The position numbers were made by a program, and so were the translations under genes. A model generated the notes under the pieces. The model ran no database searches. It was not told where the DNA came from and saw only the letters and a program-made list of their open reading frames with translations. A DNA stretch of 64,000 nucleotides, taken from Arion vulgaris (lineage: Eukaryota > Mollusca > Gastropoda > Stylommatophora > Arionidae). Shown here in pieces: positions 34,231-45,254 of the stretch (its first letter is position 1; each line of letters begins with the position of its first letter). The stretch spans positions 22,458,733 through 22,522,732 of the forward strand of contig CM036764.1 of assembly GCA_020796225.1 (NCBI GenBank), written 5' to 3'.

Positions 34231-35515
34231 ATTATTTCTTAATTGGTCTCAGTATTTTTCACTGTTATTGCTTATTCTAAAGTTTTTCTGATTTTGTTTT
34301 TTCTTAAACTGGGTCTACTAAACTGAAATAGTAAGTGTATTTTAAACAGAAGACTAGTAAAGACTAGTGAATGGGTTACATCAGAATAAACTACTCGAAT
34401 AAGTCATTTGGAAGTTCATTTCGAGCTTGTTGAATAAGTAAGATCTCCCATGTATTATCATAGAAATTTTTCTGTTAGATCTGTTTCCAATGAATGTGAT
34501 TTGTTGGGAATTCAATTTGTTTTATGTTATAATATATTTGGCAACCCAATAACTGAATTCATTTTGGTTATATGTAGGCCTGTTCGTCTTTAGCTTTATT
34601 GTATTTACTGAGGATTTTTATTTGTTTGGTTGGGCCTTTCGGTCTTTGCAAACGATAATGTTTTAGTAGCGTCCTAAAGTTTACAATCCCTGACAATAAT
34701 GTATAAGACTAGCTAGTCCCAAAATCAGTCTTCACATGTATATGAGCTTCCAGTGATACTGTTAACACGTTGTGACATGATGTGTTTCTTCATGTGTAGT
34801 GCTTTCAACATCACTGCAATAAATTTATATTTTCTCCTAATTTAGCTCTTTATCATCATCATCATCATCTTCTTGGCATTGTGACCAAAAGTGACCCTTC
34901 GCACTGTTGCAATGAATCAACTTGACAATCTCTATTATTCTTATCCTTCTTGCAAACATCTTTATGTCGAAGTAGCAGGCCCATCAGATCTCTACATTAT
35001 ATAAATACCTATAGAAGAAGTGCTTAATTATCTACTTTTGTCCATCCTCTGCCTGAATTCGATACATTTCCATTCTACGAAGACTGAACATGAAAAATAT
35101 TGTTGTACTTTCTGCTCGTTTCAACACATCATTATTGATGATCTTATCTTACCACTTAAAGTCAACAATTTTTAAAAAGCACTGCTTAAGATGTAGTAGT
35201 TTTACTACAATTCTTACAGCATAATATTCACAACCCAAAAAAACCAAAATATGCTATCATTCTGTTTGTTCACTAATCACTCAATAATTGCAGATAAATT
35301 CACTTAAGATTGTTGGATTAACAGAATAGTTCCGTTCAGTATCTAATAACTAGATACTTCTCAAAGTTGACTTGAGTATTAACTTCACATTATGTGACTG
35401 GAAGTCGCTAATCTTCTGATATACATCTGAACATGATTGTATTAACTAATCAGAAACATCTGAAGTCACGGTACGTGAGGATCGATTCATTTGACGGATG
35501 TACTTACTTTCAATT
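34231..35515. other. Mostly unassigned; possible LINE 3' end near 34850
   Basis: At 34852-34885, (atc)n followed by 'ttcttggcattgtgacc' would on the minus strand give 'VRRVTFGHNAKK', weakly like the end of a LINE-2-type element with an (ATG)n tail. The rest is AT-rich with nothing recognised. Confidence 0.3.
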
Positions 35516-35518
35516 TAA

Positions 35519-35662
35519 CCAAGGCGGCTCGACATTGAGCCAGTGGCCGGTCACCGAAATAGTGTATAAGTGTATTTATTTTTTATAAATTAAAATAGAA
35601 ACCCAAACTCATGATTTATCCGGAGAAAATGTCGGTCCACAAAACTGGCAGGGCCGCCACTA
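35519..35662. mobile_element. hAT-like MITE, second copy, inverted and diverged
   Basis: 'ggcggctcgacattgagcca' then 'gtggccggtcacc' matches the reverse complement of the right end of 31514-31677. The other end, 'cagggccgccact', matches its left end. The middle (alternating aaataat/tttat, 'atgatttatccggagaaaat') is the reverse of the first copy's 'cggaaaaatcatgg' region. No clear 8-bp duplication can be read. Confidence 0.7.
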
Positions 35663-35879
35663 GTTAACCCTACAACTCCTTTACTTTTTAAAACGCCGGT
35701 ACTTATTTTTCAAATATATAAATTAGCTAAAAATACTGGTTTTGTGATTTAAAAAATACCTGGCCTCGTATCCGATCAGAAGGGCGGAGAGTTTACTAAC
35801 AATTTTACTAATTTAAATAAATTGTGCAATTGTAGAACGAATCTGGAGATTCTATTTCTTACTCTTTTTTCAGTTCAGT
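35663..35879. other. Unassigned spacer
   Basis: No recognised element. Confidence 0.3.
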
Positions 35880-37248
35880 AGGATATAACGACAAGTTTAA
35901 TGTACACTATCACTCTTCGTTCTAGTAGGATATACGCAAGTTTAATGTAACACCGTATCACTTCTTCAGTTCTAGTAGGATATCACGCCAAGTTAAGTAA
36001 CACTATCTTCTCAGTTCTAGTAGGATATAACGCCAAGTTTGATGTAACACCGTATATTCTTCAGTTCTAGTGGATATAACGAAAGTTTAATGTAACACCG
36101 TATCACTTCTTCAGTTCTAGTAGGATATAACGCCAAGTTTGATGTAACACCGTATCACTTCTTCAGTTCTAGTAGGATATAACGCCAAGTTTAATGTAAC
36201 ACCGTATCACTTCTTCAGTTCTAGTAGGATATAACGCCAAGTTAATGTAACACCGTATCACTTCTCAGTCTAGTGGATATAAGCCAAGTTTGATGTAACA
36301 CCGTATCACTTCTTCAGTTCTAGTAGGATATAACGACAAGTTTAATGTAACACCGTATCACTTCTTCAGTTCTAGTAGGATATAACGCCAAGTTTAATGT
36401 AACACTGTATCACTTCTTCAGTTCTAGTAGGATATAACGACAAGTTTGATGTAACACCGTATCACTTCTTCAGTTCTAGTAGGATATAACGCCAAGTTTA
36501 ATGTAACACCGTATCACTTCTTCAGTTCTAGTAGGATATAACGCCAAGTTTGATGTAACACCGTATCACTTCTTCAGTTCTAGTAGGATATAACGACAAG
36601 TTTAATGTAACACCGTATCACTTCTTCAGTTCTAGTAGGATATAACGCCAAGTTTGATGTAACACCGTATCACTTCTTCAGTTCTAGTAGGATATAACGC
36701 CAAGTTTAATGTAACACCGTATCACTTCTTCAGTTCTAGTAGGATATAACGACAAGTTTAATGTAACACCGTATCACTTCTTCAGTTCTAGTAGGATATA
36801 ACGCCAAGTTTGATGTAACACCGTATCACTTCTTCAGTTCTAGTAGGATATAACGCCAAGTTTAATGTAACACCGTATCACTTCTTCAGTTCTAGTAGGA
36901 TATAACGCCAAGTTTAATGTAACACCGTATCACTTCTTCAGTTCTAGTAGGATATAACGCCAAGTTTGATGTAACACCGTATCACTTCTTCAGTTCTAGT
37001 AGGATATAACGACAAGTTTAATGTAACACCGTATCACTTCTTCAGTTCTAGTAGGATATAACGACAAGTTTAATGTAACACCGTATCACTTCTTCAGTTC
37101 TAGTAGGATATAACGACAAGTTTAATGTAACACCGTATCACTTCTTCAGTTCTAGTAGGATATAACGACAAGTTTGATGTAACACCGTATCACTTCTTCA
37201 GTTCTAGTAGGATATCACGCCAAGTTTGATGTAACACCGTATCACTTC
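35880..37248. repeat. 52-bp minisatellite, about 26 copies
   Basis: The unit begins 'ttcagttctagtaggatata' and ends 'accgtatcacttc'. From 36300 to 37240 units differ only at a few fixed positions (gccaag/gacaag, tttaatg/tttgatg), which would allow unit-variant mapping. The first ~400 bp, 35880-36290, have many dropped bases. Confidence 0.95.
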
Positions 37249-37499
37249 TCATCGTAAAGTGTTCTATTTCAGCCGGGGTTGATTTTCTAGTTTTTTTCAG
37301 CTGAAAATAGGTACTCGAACTTTCTGAATTGGGTGATTGTTATACTCTTCGCCAGAGCTAATGCGTAAGTGTTTGGACGCTGACACATTCAGCTAGATTT
37401 AGATTTTATGAAATAGACTGAGAACGTATATGAAAACCTCGGTTACAAAGACGTCCATTTCTACCTTTGAAGCATAGACAATTTTAAACATCTCCGTAT

Positions 37500-37790
37500 C
37501 ACAATCATCATCAAGTAGCTTGTCCCTTCCGGAACTTGGCTCCCATGACAGCAGTCCTGAAAAACTCTCTATTCTGTGCAAAGTTGACCGGCGTCAGCAG
37601 CAGTCATTCTCAGATCGTCAATGACATCTTGCACCCATCGTCTTCTAGGTCTTCCTCTAATTTTTCTTCCAGGAATCATTCCCTTAGAAATTATCTTCTC
37701 TAGGCACTCATGTCGTTTGAAGTGTCTGAAATATTTAATTTTTCTTGATTGTATAATCTTTAACAACTCTCATATCGCAATACAGGGACT
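37500..37790 (-). mobile_element. LINE-2 3' end, best-preserved tail
   Basis: The minus-strand frame 37766-37569 reads 'RKIKYFRHFKRHECLEKIIS', 'GRKIRGRPRRRWVQDVIDDL', then 'MTAADAGQLCTE' and a stop. After it come 'ctgctgtcatgggagcc' and the terminal 'gatgatgattg'. The last coding ~65 residues and the 3' UTR are intact enough to define this family in the window. 5' truncated. Confidence 0.88.
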
Positions 37791-38077
37791 AAAGTAGATA
37801 GAAACATTGAGCCGCTTTAACGACATGCCCACTCTATCGTCTTACCGAGTTGCCTAAAAAGGAAAAGTAATACCAATACATTTGTAAATATACAAGCTGC
37901 TGGATCAGCAGAGAGGTGTTCTATCTTTCCACCTGTAATAGACTCCATCCTAGAGTAATTAGCAACCCAGTCTAAGGACGTGATCTCCCTTACTATATAT
38001 GTATAGTCTTTAAGTGTATTCCTTATCCCACACACGCACCACTTTGTCCAACGCCGTATGAAACAAAAATGAATTAG
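37791..38077. repeat. Left copy of a ~110-bp direct repeat flanking SINE-C
   Basis: Within this span, 37945-38058 ('ctaaggacgtgatctccctt', 'agtctttaagtgtattcctt', 'cactttgtccaacgccgta') recurs at 38320-38432 with about one difference in six bases. The two lie on either side of the inverted SINE-C. Confidence 0.75.
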
Positions 38078-38309
38078 TGGCACATACTTTACAAAACGTA
38101 GCCATCACCACAGTAAACGAGTCGTTGATTTTCTAGGCACCACTTATACTTACAGTAGTTTGCCGTTGCATTCTGAACGATGAGATCTATTTTTACCTTT
38201 CGTAAAAATCCCAAACAAACGAATTTGCTTCTAAACTGTCTGCCGCGGTATTTGAACTAAATACTCGTGGGTTGTGATCGAGCTTACTACCGCTTAAGCT
38301 ACAGACGCC
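38078..38309 (-). mobile_element. SINE-C, minus strand
   Basis: The reverse complement gives 'gcgtctgtagcttaagcggt' with 'agtaagct', then 'cgtttactgtggtgatggct' at the 3' end. These match 41807-42045 closely, including the 'cgagtcgttgattttctagg'-type body on the plus strand here. The end of the element coincides with a flanking duplication much longer than an ordinary target site. Confidence 0.82.
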
Positions 38310-38319
38310 CACCTATAGA

Positions 38320-38432
38320 CCAGATTCTAGAGAAATTGGCAACTAAGTCGAAGGACGTGATCTTCCTTACTCTATATGTCTAGACTTTAGATGTATTCCT
38401 TACGCCACATACTTTGTCCAAAGCCGTAGACT
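38320..38432. repeat. Right copy of the ~110-bp direct repeat
   Basis: Colinear with 37945-38058: 'gaaggacgtgatcttcctta', 'agactttagatgtattcctt', 'acatactttgtccaaagccg'. Confidence 0.75.
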
Positions 38433-38686
38433 CAATATTAGTTGTTTAGATTTGTAGACACCGTCAAATATTCAACGTTAACAGAAACATTGTTTATCGT
38501 CTTGTTGTAGCACAGACATATCTGACTGAGACCTGATAAGACAGTTAGAAATTTAGTATTCATTCAATATAAACATTGACCAAACACGAGAGATGTATTA
38601 CACTGGGCGTTACATAAACGTGATAAAACGTTAAGCTTACTGGATTAAGATATGAGATGAATACTCTATCAATAATAGATAGAACA

Positions 38687-38915
38687 AAATGAATACTGAT
38701 TTCAGAACCTCGTTGGTTCGGAACAATGAAGTGATAAATACTGATTTCAGAACCTCGTTGGTTCTGAACAATGAAGTGATAAATACTGATTTCAGAACCT
38801 CGTTGGTTCGGAACAATGAACTGATAAATACTGATTTCAGAACCTCGCTGGTTCGAACATGACTGTAAATACTGATTTCAGCTCCTGGTTCGAACAATGA
38901 ACTGATAAATACAAT
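38687..38915. repeat. 45-bp minisatellite, about 5 copies
   Basis: The unit begins 'aaatactgatttcagaacct' and ends 'gaacaatgaa.tgat'. The first three are clean at 45-bp spacing; the last two lose bases. Since 45 is divisible by 3, the minus strand stays open (119 codons, 15-residue repeat containing RTNEVLKSVF). Not regarded as a gene. Confidence 0.93.
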
Positions 38916-39862
38916 ATTATAATAAACGGAGGTCTCAACACTTCTGTGCAGGACAAAATGAAATATAAAGTTTTCAAGTATTTGTCTCTTCCACATGGAC
39001 GAATTAGGTGGTCAAGCGGTCATTTTAAAAATGTGGGCATAATTACAAAACTCATCCTTTGCAATGAGTAGCGGCATTATAGGCAAGCAGTCTTCATTTT
39101 TCAACCAGACACACGCCGATAGCTATCCCTTATCATAGAGAATGCAGCAACGAAATCATGATGTTTAAAAATATTTTTTCGTTCACAATTTGAGTGGCTA
39201 TTTGAAGATAAAAAAAGACGACATTTTTGTAATATTTCGTGAGCAAAATTCTTAATTTCATGGAAGATTGCCGACATTGATCATCGTTAGGACGGATTCA
39301 CAATCGTTTCAGAGCTAATTAGAAAGACTGATGAATTGAGGCGTTTGAGAAGTGGGTTGTTTTTTTTTAAGCAGTTTCATTTCCCCGACTTCATTCATTT
39401 GTATTTGTTTGTGAAACGTTTTCTGATTTCCTTTTGCAATCTACTCACACGCGCATTCTTGCACAAACACCTCACGCAAGTATGCCTACACAAATACAGT
39501 TGTATGCACGTAATTACGTGTTAGCAAGCAATTACATATGTACACACTGGGTGAGTGCACATGTGTGCGTTCATTCATACTAGAGTGTCCCCTACGTAAG
39601 TGCACATATATACATGTAATTACAAATTGTACACATAAATGATTTTGTACATAATTACAAGCAATCATAAGGTAAAGAAATAAATATACTATAATTCACT
39701 TATACGAACATTTATGTCGTCACATATAAAAACATATAGAATGTCACGATCGTGAACTAGAACATTGAGCAGCCTATAAATAGGCCTCTACATATGGTAC
39801 ACTGTGTCACGAATATGAACCTTCGTACTGTGAAATAATGCGTTAAGGACAGTACTATAACA
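38916..39862. other. Unassigned sequence
   Basis: 39480-39620 contains alternating 'acgtaattac' and 'gtgcacatgtgtgc' phrases, mildly repetitive and self-complementary. No element recognised. Confidence 0.4.
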
Positions 39863-39875
39863 GAGAGAGAGAGAT

Positions 39876-40077
39876 TTTTTTCCGATCCAGAAGCGCTTGA
39901 GCTTTCAGCTCTTCGGCTCGGTGCCATGGACACCGTAACCCTTCGGTTCGGTGCTACAAACACCGTGAATCTGGGAACCTGTGGCTTTTTTCTGCAAGCC
40001 CGCGGAATTGAACCCGCACTCACAGAGGGCTAGTCACCCGCAGTCCAATGCGCTACGAACACGCTGGGCATGCGGGC
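39876..40077 (-). mobile_element. SINE-E inserted in a (GA)n tract
   Basis: The reverse complement starts 'agcgtgttcgtagcgcattg' (A-box region) and has B box 'gggttcaattccg', then 'gtggctttttt'-type body, three imperfect 'ggttcggtg..acggtgt' repeats, and the end 'gcgcttctggatcgg' plus oligo-A. The 13-mer 'gagagagagagat' flanks both sides (39863-39875 and 40078-40090). The 'gat' ending makes it more than simple microsatellite identity. Confidence 0.88.
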
Positions 40078-40094
40078 GAGAGAGAGAGATAAGA

Positions 40095-40870
40095 GTGTAG
40101 CACATCTGTGTAGAGAAGTAACATATCTCTGTTGTGAAATAACATCTCTCTCTCGTGTGGTGTAACACATCTCTTTCGTTAAGTAACACTTCTCTTTCGT
40201 GAAGTAACACTTCTCTTTCGTGATGTAACACTTCTCTTTTAGTAAAGTAACATATCTCTGTTGGAAAGTAATACATCGGTATCGGGAAGTAATCTATCGA
40301 TGCCGTTAAGTAACACATCACTATCTTGAATTAACACCTCGCTGTGGTGAAGTAACATATATCTGTTTAGAAGTAATATATCGATATCGTGAGGTTGCAC
40401 ATCTCACTCGTGAGGTAATACATCGCTGTCGGAAAGTAACACATGCGTTTTTTAGATAACACATCGCTGTCGTGAAGTAAAATAACTCTGTCGGGAAGCA
40501 ACACATCGCCTGTTATGAGATAAATATAACTCTGTCTGGAAGTAACATAGCTCTGTCGGAAAGTAACACATCGCTGTCGTGAAGTAATATATCTCTGTCT
40601 GGAAGTAACATAGCTCTGTCGGAAGTAACACATCGGTATCGGAGAGATTTTTTAGCATCGACCTTCGCTTTAAGAGTAACCCATCGAAAAAACCCTCGAT
40701 GCAACATATCTCACTCGTGAGGTACAACCGCTTCTTTGAAATAACCAATCGCTGCGGTAATGAAACGCATTTTTATTGAGAAGAAGCATATCTCCATTGT
40801 TAAGAAGGGTATTTCAATTTTGAAGAACCACATCTTGAATGTGCTAAAGCGCTCTTCAATATGAAGAAAC
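40095..40870. repeat. 21-bp minisatellite, heterogeneous
   Basis: About 32 units near 'gaagtaacacatctctgtcg' plus one base. Most differ from each other at several positions, and some lose or gain a base, so four overlapping minus-strand open frames result, none plausible as a gene. Degenerates after 40770. Unrelated in sequence to the 21-bp array at 2245. Confidence 0.9.
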
Positions 40871-41033
40871 CTTCTCATTTACACATCCGTAATGTGCAAT
40901 ATGGTATCGATAGTTTAAAGTTGCATGCAACTAGCATAACGTTGAATTGTGAGATCTTACAGTAACAACATTGTTGCATGTAACATGTAACCAACATACA
41001 TGCATTCAGTGCACCCTTTCAACTGCACAATCT

Positions 41034-41640
41034 CATTCAGCTGAAATAGTACTTACTACAACAACATAGCCTCAGCTGAAATAGTACCTACTACAACAAC
41101 ATAGTCTCAGCTGAAATAGTACCTACTACAACAACATAGTCTCAGCTGAAATAGTACTTACTACAACAACATAGCCTCAGCTGAAATAGTACTTACTACA
41201 ACAACATAGCCTCAGCTGAAATAGTACTTACTACAACAACATAGCCTCAGCTGAAATAGTACTTACTACAACAACATAGTCTCAGCTGAAATAGTACCTA
41301 CTACAACAACATAGTCTCAGCTGAAATAGTACCTACTACAACAACATAGTCTCAGCTGAAATAGTACTTACTACATGACAACATAGCCTCAGCTGAAATT
41401 GTCACTTACAGCAAAACATAGCCTCAATGAAATAGTACTACTCAACAACATGCCTCAGCTGAAATAGTACTTACTACAACAACATAGCCTCAGCTGAAAT
41501 AGTACCTACTACAACAACATAGTCTCAGCTGAAATAGTACCTACTATAACAACATAGCCTCAGCTGAAATAGTACCTACTATAACAACATAGCCTCAGCT
41601 GAAATAGTACTCTACTACAATAACATTAGCCCAACATTAT
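41034..41640. repeat. 35-bp minisatellite, about 17 copies
   Basis: The unit starts 'ctcagctgaaatagtactta' and ends 'caacaacatag'. Variants alternate c/t at 'tagcct' versus 'tagtct' and 'acttac' versus 'acctac'. The centre (41370-41455) carries several indels; the outer copies are clean. Confidence 0.95.
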
Positions 41641-41806
41641 CATCTAGAAATGACTATTCAAGAAAAGACCTGTGTTATGTTTAAGTGACATGTAGGTAAC
41701 TACTTCTTATCGTATGTTAGAATCTACATGCATAGTTGAGATGTAACAAACTGAACTGTTGGAAACATATAAACCGTTTATTGGATCTATCCAAATCTCT
41801 ATATGA

Positions 41807-42045
41807 GAGCGTCTGTAGCTTAAGCGGTAGTAAGCTCTATCACAAACCCAAGTGTACCTGGTTCAAAACCCACGGTGGGCAAGTTTGGAAGCAAATTCGT
41901 TTCCGTGGAATTTTTCCCAAGGTAAAAATAGATCCACGTTTAGAAAGCAATGACAAATTACTGAACGTATAAGTGGTGCATATAAAATCAACACTCGTTT
42001 ACTGTGGTTGATGGCTACGTCCTGTAAAGGATATGCCACTCAAAG
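41807..42045 (+). mobile_element. SINE-C
   Basis: Head 'gagcgtctgtagcttaagcg', B-box region 'ggttcaaaacc' at 41860-41870, body 'gcaaattcgtttccgtggaa', end 'ctacgtcctgtaaaggatat' with a short A-rich tail. Compared with 20036-20275 it has an intact 'actgtggttgatggct' 3' segment. Confidence 0.87.
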
Positions 42046-42377
42046 AAAAAACAAGTGGCAAAGATTAAAACACATGATCCGACGTGATTCATCTTTAGCA
42101 AAAGACCGTCGAAGCATGCAAAAACCTTTAGGTCTGGTGGCGCCTTTAACTAGAATAAGGAAATGTATCCAACGGGCTCGATCCGCCTCTGGGAATAACT
42201 TGTTTTCATATTTATCTCATAAACTAATTAACTAAAGCATCTAACAGCATGTCTTGTTCAATGTTTTATCGCGTAGACAAGACGGTAGATTTGGCTGAAA
42301 TGTCTAGTAAATATCTGAGATTATTAGAGTACACACAGTTTCTCAGCTGCCTTTAACGATGTGCTTGACGAGGAATT
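42046..42377. other. Unassigned; a 75-codon open frame leaves the SINE-C tail
   Basis: The plus-strand frame 42008-42235 begins in the SINE-C 3' end and reads on as a basic sequence ('KNKWQRLKHMIRRDSSLAKD', 'RIRKCIQRARSASGNNLFSY'). No family recognised. The join to SINE sequence argues against a real start. Confidence 0.25.
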
Positions 42378-42485
42378 CTTTTCTTCGATCGCTTTATATT
42401 GACCACTTGTTAAATCACTCTTTGTAATTTCTATGTGATCTGAACCTAGATTAGAGTGTACGTTGTGCAAGTTAGGCACCCCAGA
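42378..42485 (-). mobile_element. SINE-D 3' remnant
   Basis: The plus strand has 'aatcactctttgtaatttct' then 'atgtgatctgaacc' and 'gtgtacgttgtgcaag', the reverse of the SINE-D end seen at 21118-21200. About 105 bp. Confidence 0.7.
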
Positions 42486-42779
42486 TTCCAATATGATTGT
42501 ATGAGGAAAGTTCAAGCACAGTCTTCTCATAAACTCTTTAAACTAATCATTTACACTTTACTGCCCATTTACCATTTTTCTCTCTCCCACCTCCACTCTC
42601 GTTCTCTCTTTCTCTCATATCCGTCTACAGCTTCATTCAATACTATGGGTTTATATATGCTATAAGCTCTTGCTTGCAAATTAAGTTCTTTAAAGAAGGT
42701 TGTCGACGTGGTTAACGCTAAATAAGACCGACTATTTCTGTCAAGAACACGGAAATTCCTGTTTTATGGGAGCCGACAT

Positions 42780-44190
42780 TTAGATAAGTTTGATACAACA
42801 CTGTAAGCTGTATTGCAATTTTACTCAATTTGTAGTATATGTTTGATACAACACTGTAAGCTGTATTGCAATTTTACTCAATTTGTAGTATATGTTTGAT
42901 ACAACACTGTAAGCTGTATTGCAATTTTACTCAATTTGTAGTATATGTTTGATACAACACTGTAAGCTGTATTGCAATTTTACTCAATTTGAAGTATATG
43001 TTTGATACAACACTGTAAGCTGTATTGCAATTTTACTCAATTTGAAGTATATGTTTGATACATCACTGTAAGCTGTATTGTAATTTTACTCAATTTGAAG
43101 TATATGTTTGATACAACACTGTAAGCTGTATTGTAATTTTACTCAATTTGAAGTATATGTTTGATACATCACTGTAAGCTGTATTGTAATTTTACTCAAT
43201 TTAGTATATATTTGAACAACACTGTAAGCTGTATTGTAATTTTCTCAATTTAGTATGTTTTGATACATACTGTAAGCTGATTGTAATTTTACTCAATTTG
43301 AGTATATGTTTGATAATATCTGTAGCTGTATTGTAATTTTACTCAGTTTGAGTATATGTTTGATACATCATGTAGCTGTATTGAATTTTACTCAATTGAG
43401 TATATGTTGATCATCACTTAGCTTTTAATACTCTTTAGTATATTTTCATGTGATCTGTAATTCTAATTTGAGTATGTGTTTGATACACACTTCTGATTGC
43501 AATTTTACTAAATTTGAGATATGTTTGATACATCATGTACTTTCTAATTACTCATTTAGTATATTTTGATCATCTTTAATGTATGCCTCATTGAATTTTT
43601 TCTCCTAACTATTTATTACTCATTTGTCTTATTGATCATCACTGTAAGCTTATTCTAATTTTACTAATTTGATATATGTTTGATACATCACTGTAAGCTG
43701 TTTCAATTTACTCAATTTAAGTATATGTTATACACATGTAAGCTGTATTGCAATTTACTCAATTTAAGTATATGTTTATACACATGAAGCTGTTTTAATT
43801 ACTCAATTTAGTATATGTTTGATACAACACTGTAAGCTGTATTGCAATTTTACTCAATTTGAAGTATATGTTTGATACATCACTGTAAGCTGTATTGTAA
43901 TTTTACTCAATTTGAAGTATATGTTTGATACATCACTGTAAGCTGTATTGTAATTTTACTCAATTTGAAGTATATGTTTGATACAACACTGTAAGCTGTA
44001 TTGTAATTTTACTCAATTTGAAGTATATGTTTGATACATCACTGTAAGCTGTATTGTAATTTTACTCAATTTGAAGTATATGTTTGATACAACACTGTAA
44101 GCTGTATTGTAATTTTACTCAATTTGAAGTATATGTTTGATACAACACTGTAAGCTGTATTGTAATTTTACTCAATTTGAAGTATATTGT
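42780..44190. repeat. 53-bp minisatellite, clean edges and noisy core
   Basis: About 27 units starting 'gtatatgtttgatacaacac' and containing 'tgtaagctgtattg.aatttt'. The first ~8 units (to 43195) and last ~7 (from 43815) are near identical at exact 53-bp spacing. Between them the same motif recurs with dozens of small deletions. Variants (acaacac/acatcac, ttgcaatt/ttgtaatt) are phased in blocks. Confidence 0.95.
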
Positions 44191-44282
44191 TATTTATTGA
44201 TGTTTAAAATACTTATATTTATTCAGTTAAATTGAATTGTACATAATATAATCTTGCTCTCGTGTTGTTGTGTAGTTTTTTT

Positions 44283-44400
44283 AAAATTAACTCATCGTTA
44301 TCTAACAATACTGGAAAATTAACTCATCGTTATCTAGATTGGAAAATTAACTCATCGTTATCTAACAACACTGGAAAATTAACTCATCATTATCTAATAG
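44283..44400. repeat. 32-bp tandem repeat, about 3.7 copies
   Basis: 'ggaaaattaactcatcgtta' repeats, with 'tctaacaacact' between; one copy is shortened at 44330-44340. Confidence 0.93.
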
Positions 44401-44439
44401 TCTGATTTCCGATAATGTTTACTCGAAAACTTGGTCTTG

Positions 44440-45135
44440 GTCCACGGTCCATGGTGCTAACAAAATGTGGAATATCTAACCCTCTGCATCCTCAAATGTT
44501 TCAGGTCTGACCACTGGCATATGAAATGCTACCCACCTGTAGTTTAGACTTTCTGACAGGATAGTTGTATTTATCATAAGGTGTCGTGCCGGCTGGTGTT
44601 GGCGATAATGAATCTCCACAAATTACTGTCCCTGGTGTTTGCTATCGTCTCAGATGTTGACGTTCTTCTGTGCCATGAAGTCAGACGGTCCACAATTTTC
44701 TCTCTCTGTCTTCCTCTGTCTCGTCTCCCTCGATTTTACCGATTGTGACAATGTGTTCTAAACCTCCAATTCTCATTACATTTCCCAAAAATGATGATTA
44801 TCTCTTTCTTATATTGATGATAAACTTCCTCTGTGTTTTGACCTTATTCAACACCTCTACATTCGTCATGTTATATTCTCATCATCCATCTGTAAAACCA
44901 CATACTGTGGTCTCCATAGTTTTTTTAAATTTGTTTGTTTACTATCCATGACTCTCTTCCATATATCAGTACTGGCTCTATGTAGCACTAAATAACTCTA
45001 ATTCTTATCTCAATTGACAGTGACGTGTTGAATGTAATGTTTCTCATGTTCTGGAATGCTGCTTTTGCCTGCCTTATTCTTCTCTTTATTTCTGATCTGC
45101 AATCTGTTGTTATCAGCACTCCGTGGTATTACTGA
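44440..45135 (-). mobile_element. LINE-4 C-terminal relic
   Basis: Minus-strand pieces in order: 'RSEIKRRIRQAKAAFQNMRN', 'YIEPVLIYGRESWIVNKQI', then after frameshifts 'RRDRGRQREKIVDRLTSWHR', 'SETIANTRDSNLWRFIIANT' and 'SRHDT' before the stop. It covers the last ~230 residues of an RTE-like polyprotein, from after the RT fingers to the true C-terminus. Lies back to back with the plus-strand LINE that begins at 45255. Confidence 0.85.
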
Positions 45136-45254
45136 CTACATTTATAAAAGTACAAAACACTTAGAATCATTTAAACCCCCAAGTCATAAAATATTAATCT
45201 TAATTTATTAGTTTTCTCTTCATATTTAAATCAATATTAATCCTACAAAATATA

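Noticed and set aside
38637..38996. 119-residue protein with 15-residue repeats
   Set aside because: Reads the 45-bp array in its open frame; no independent evidence of coding.
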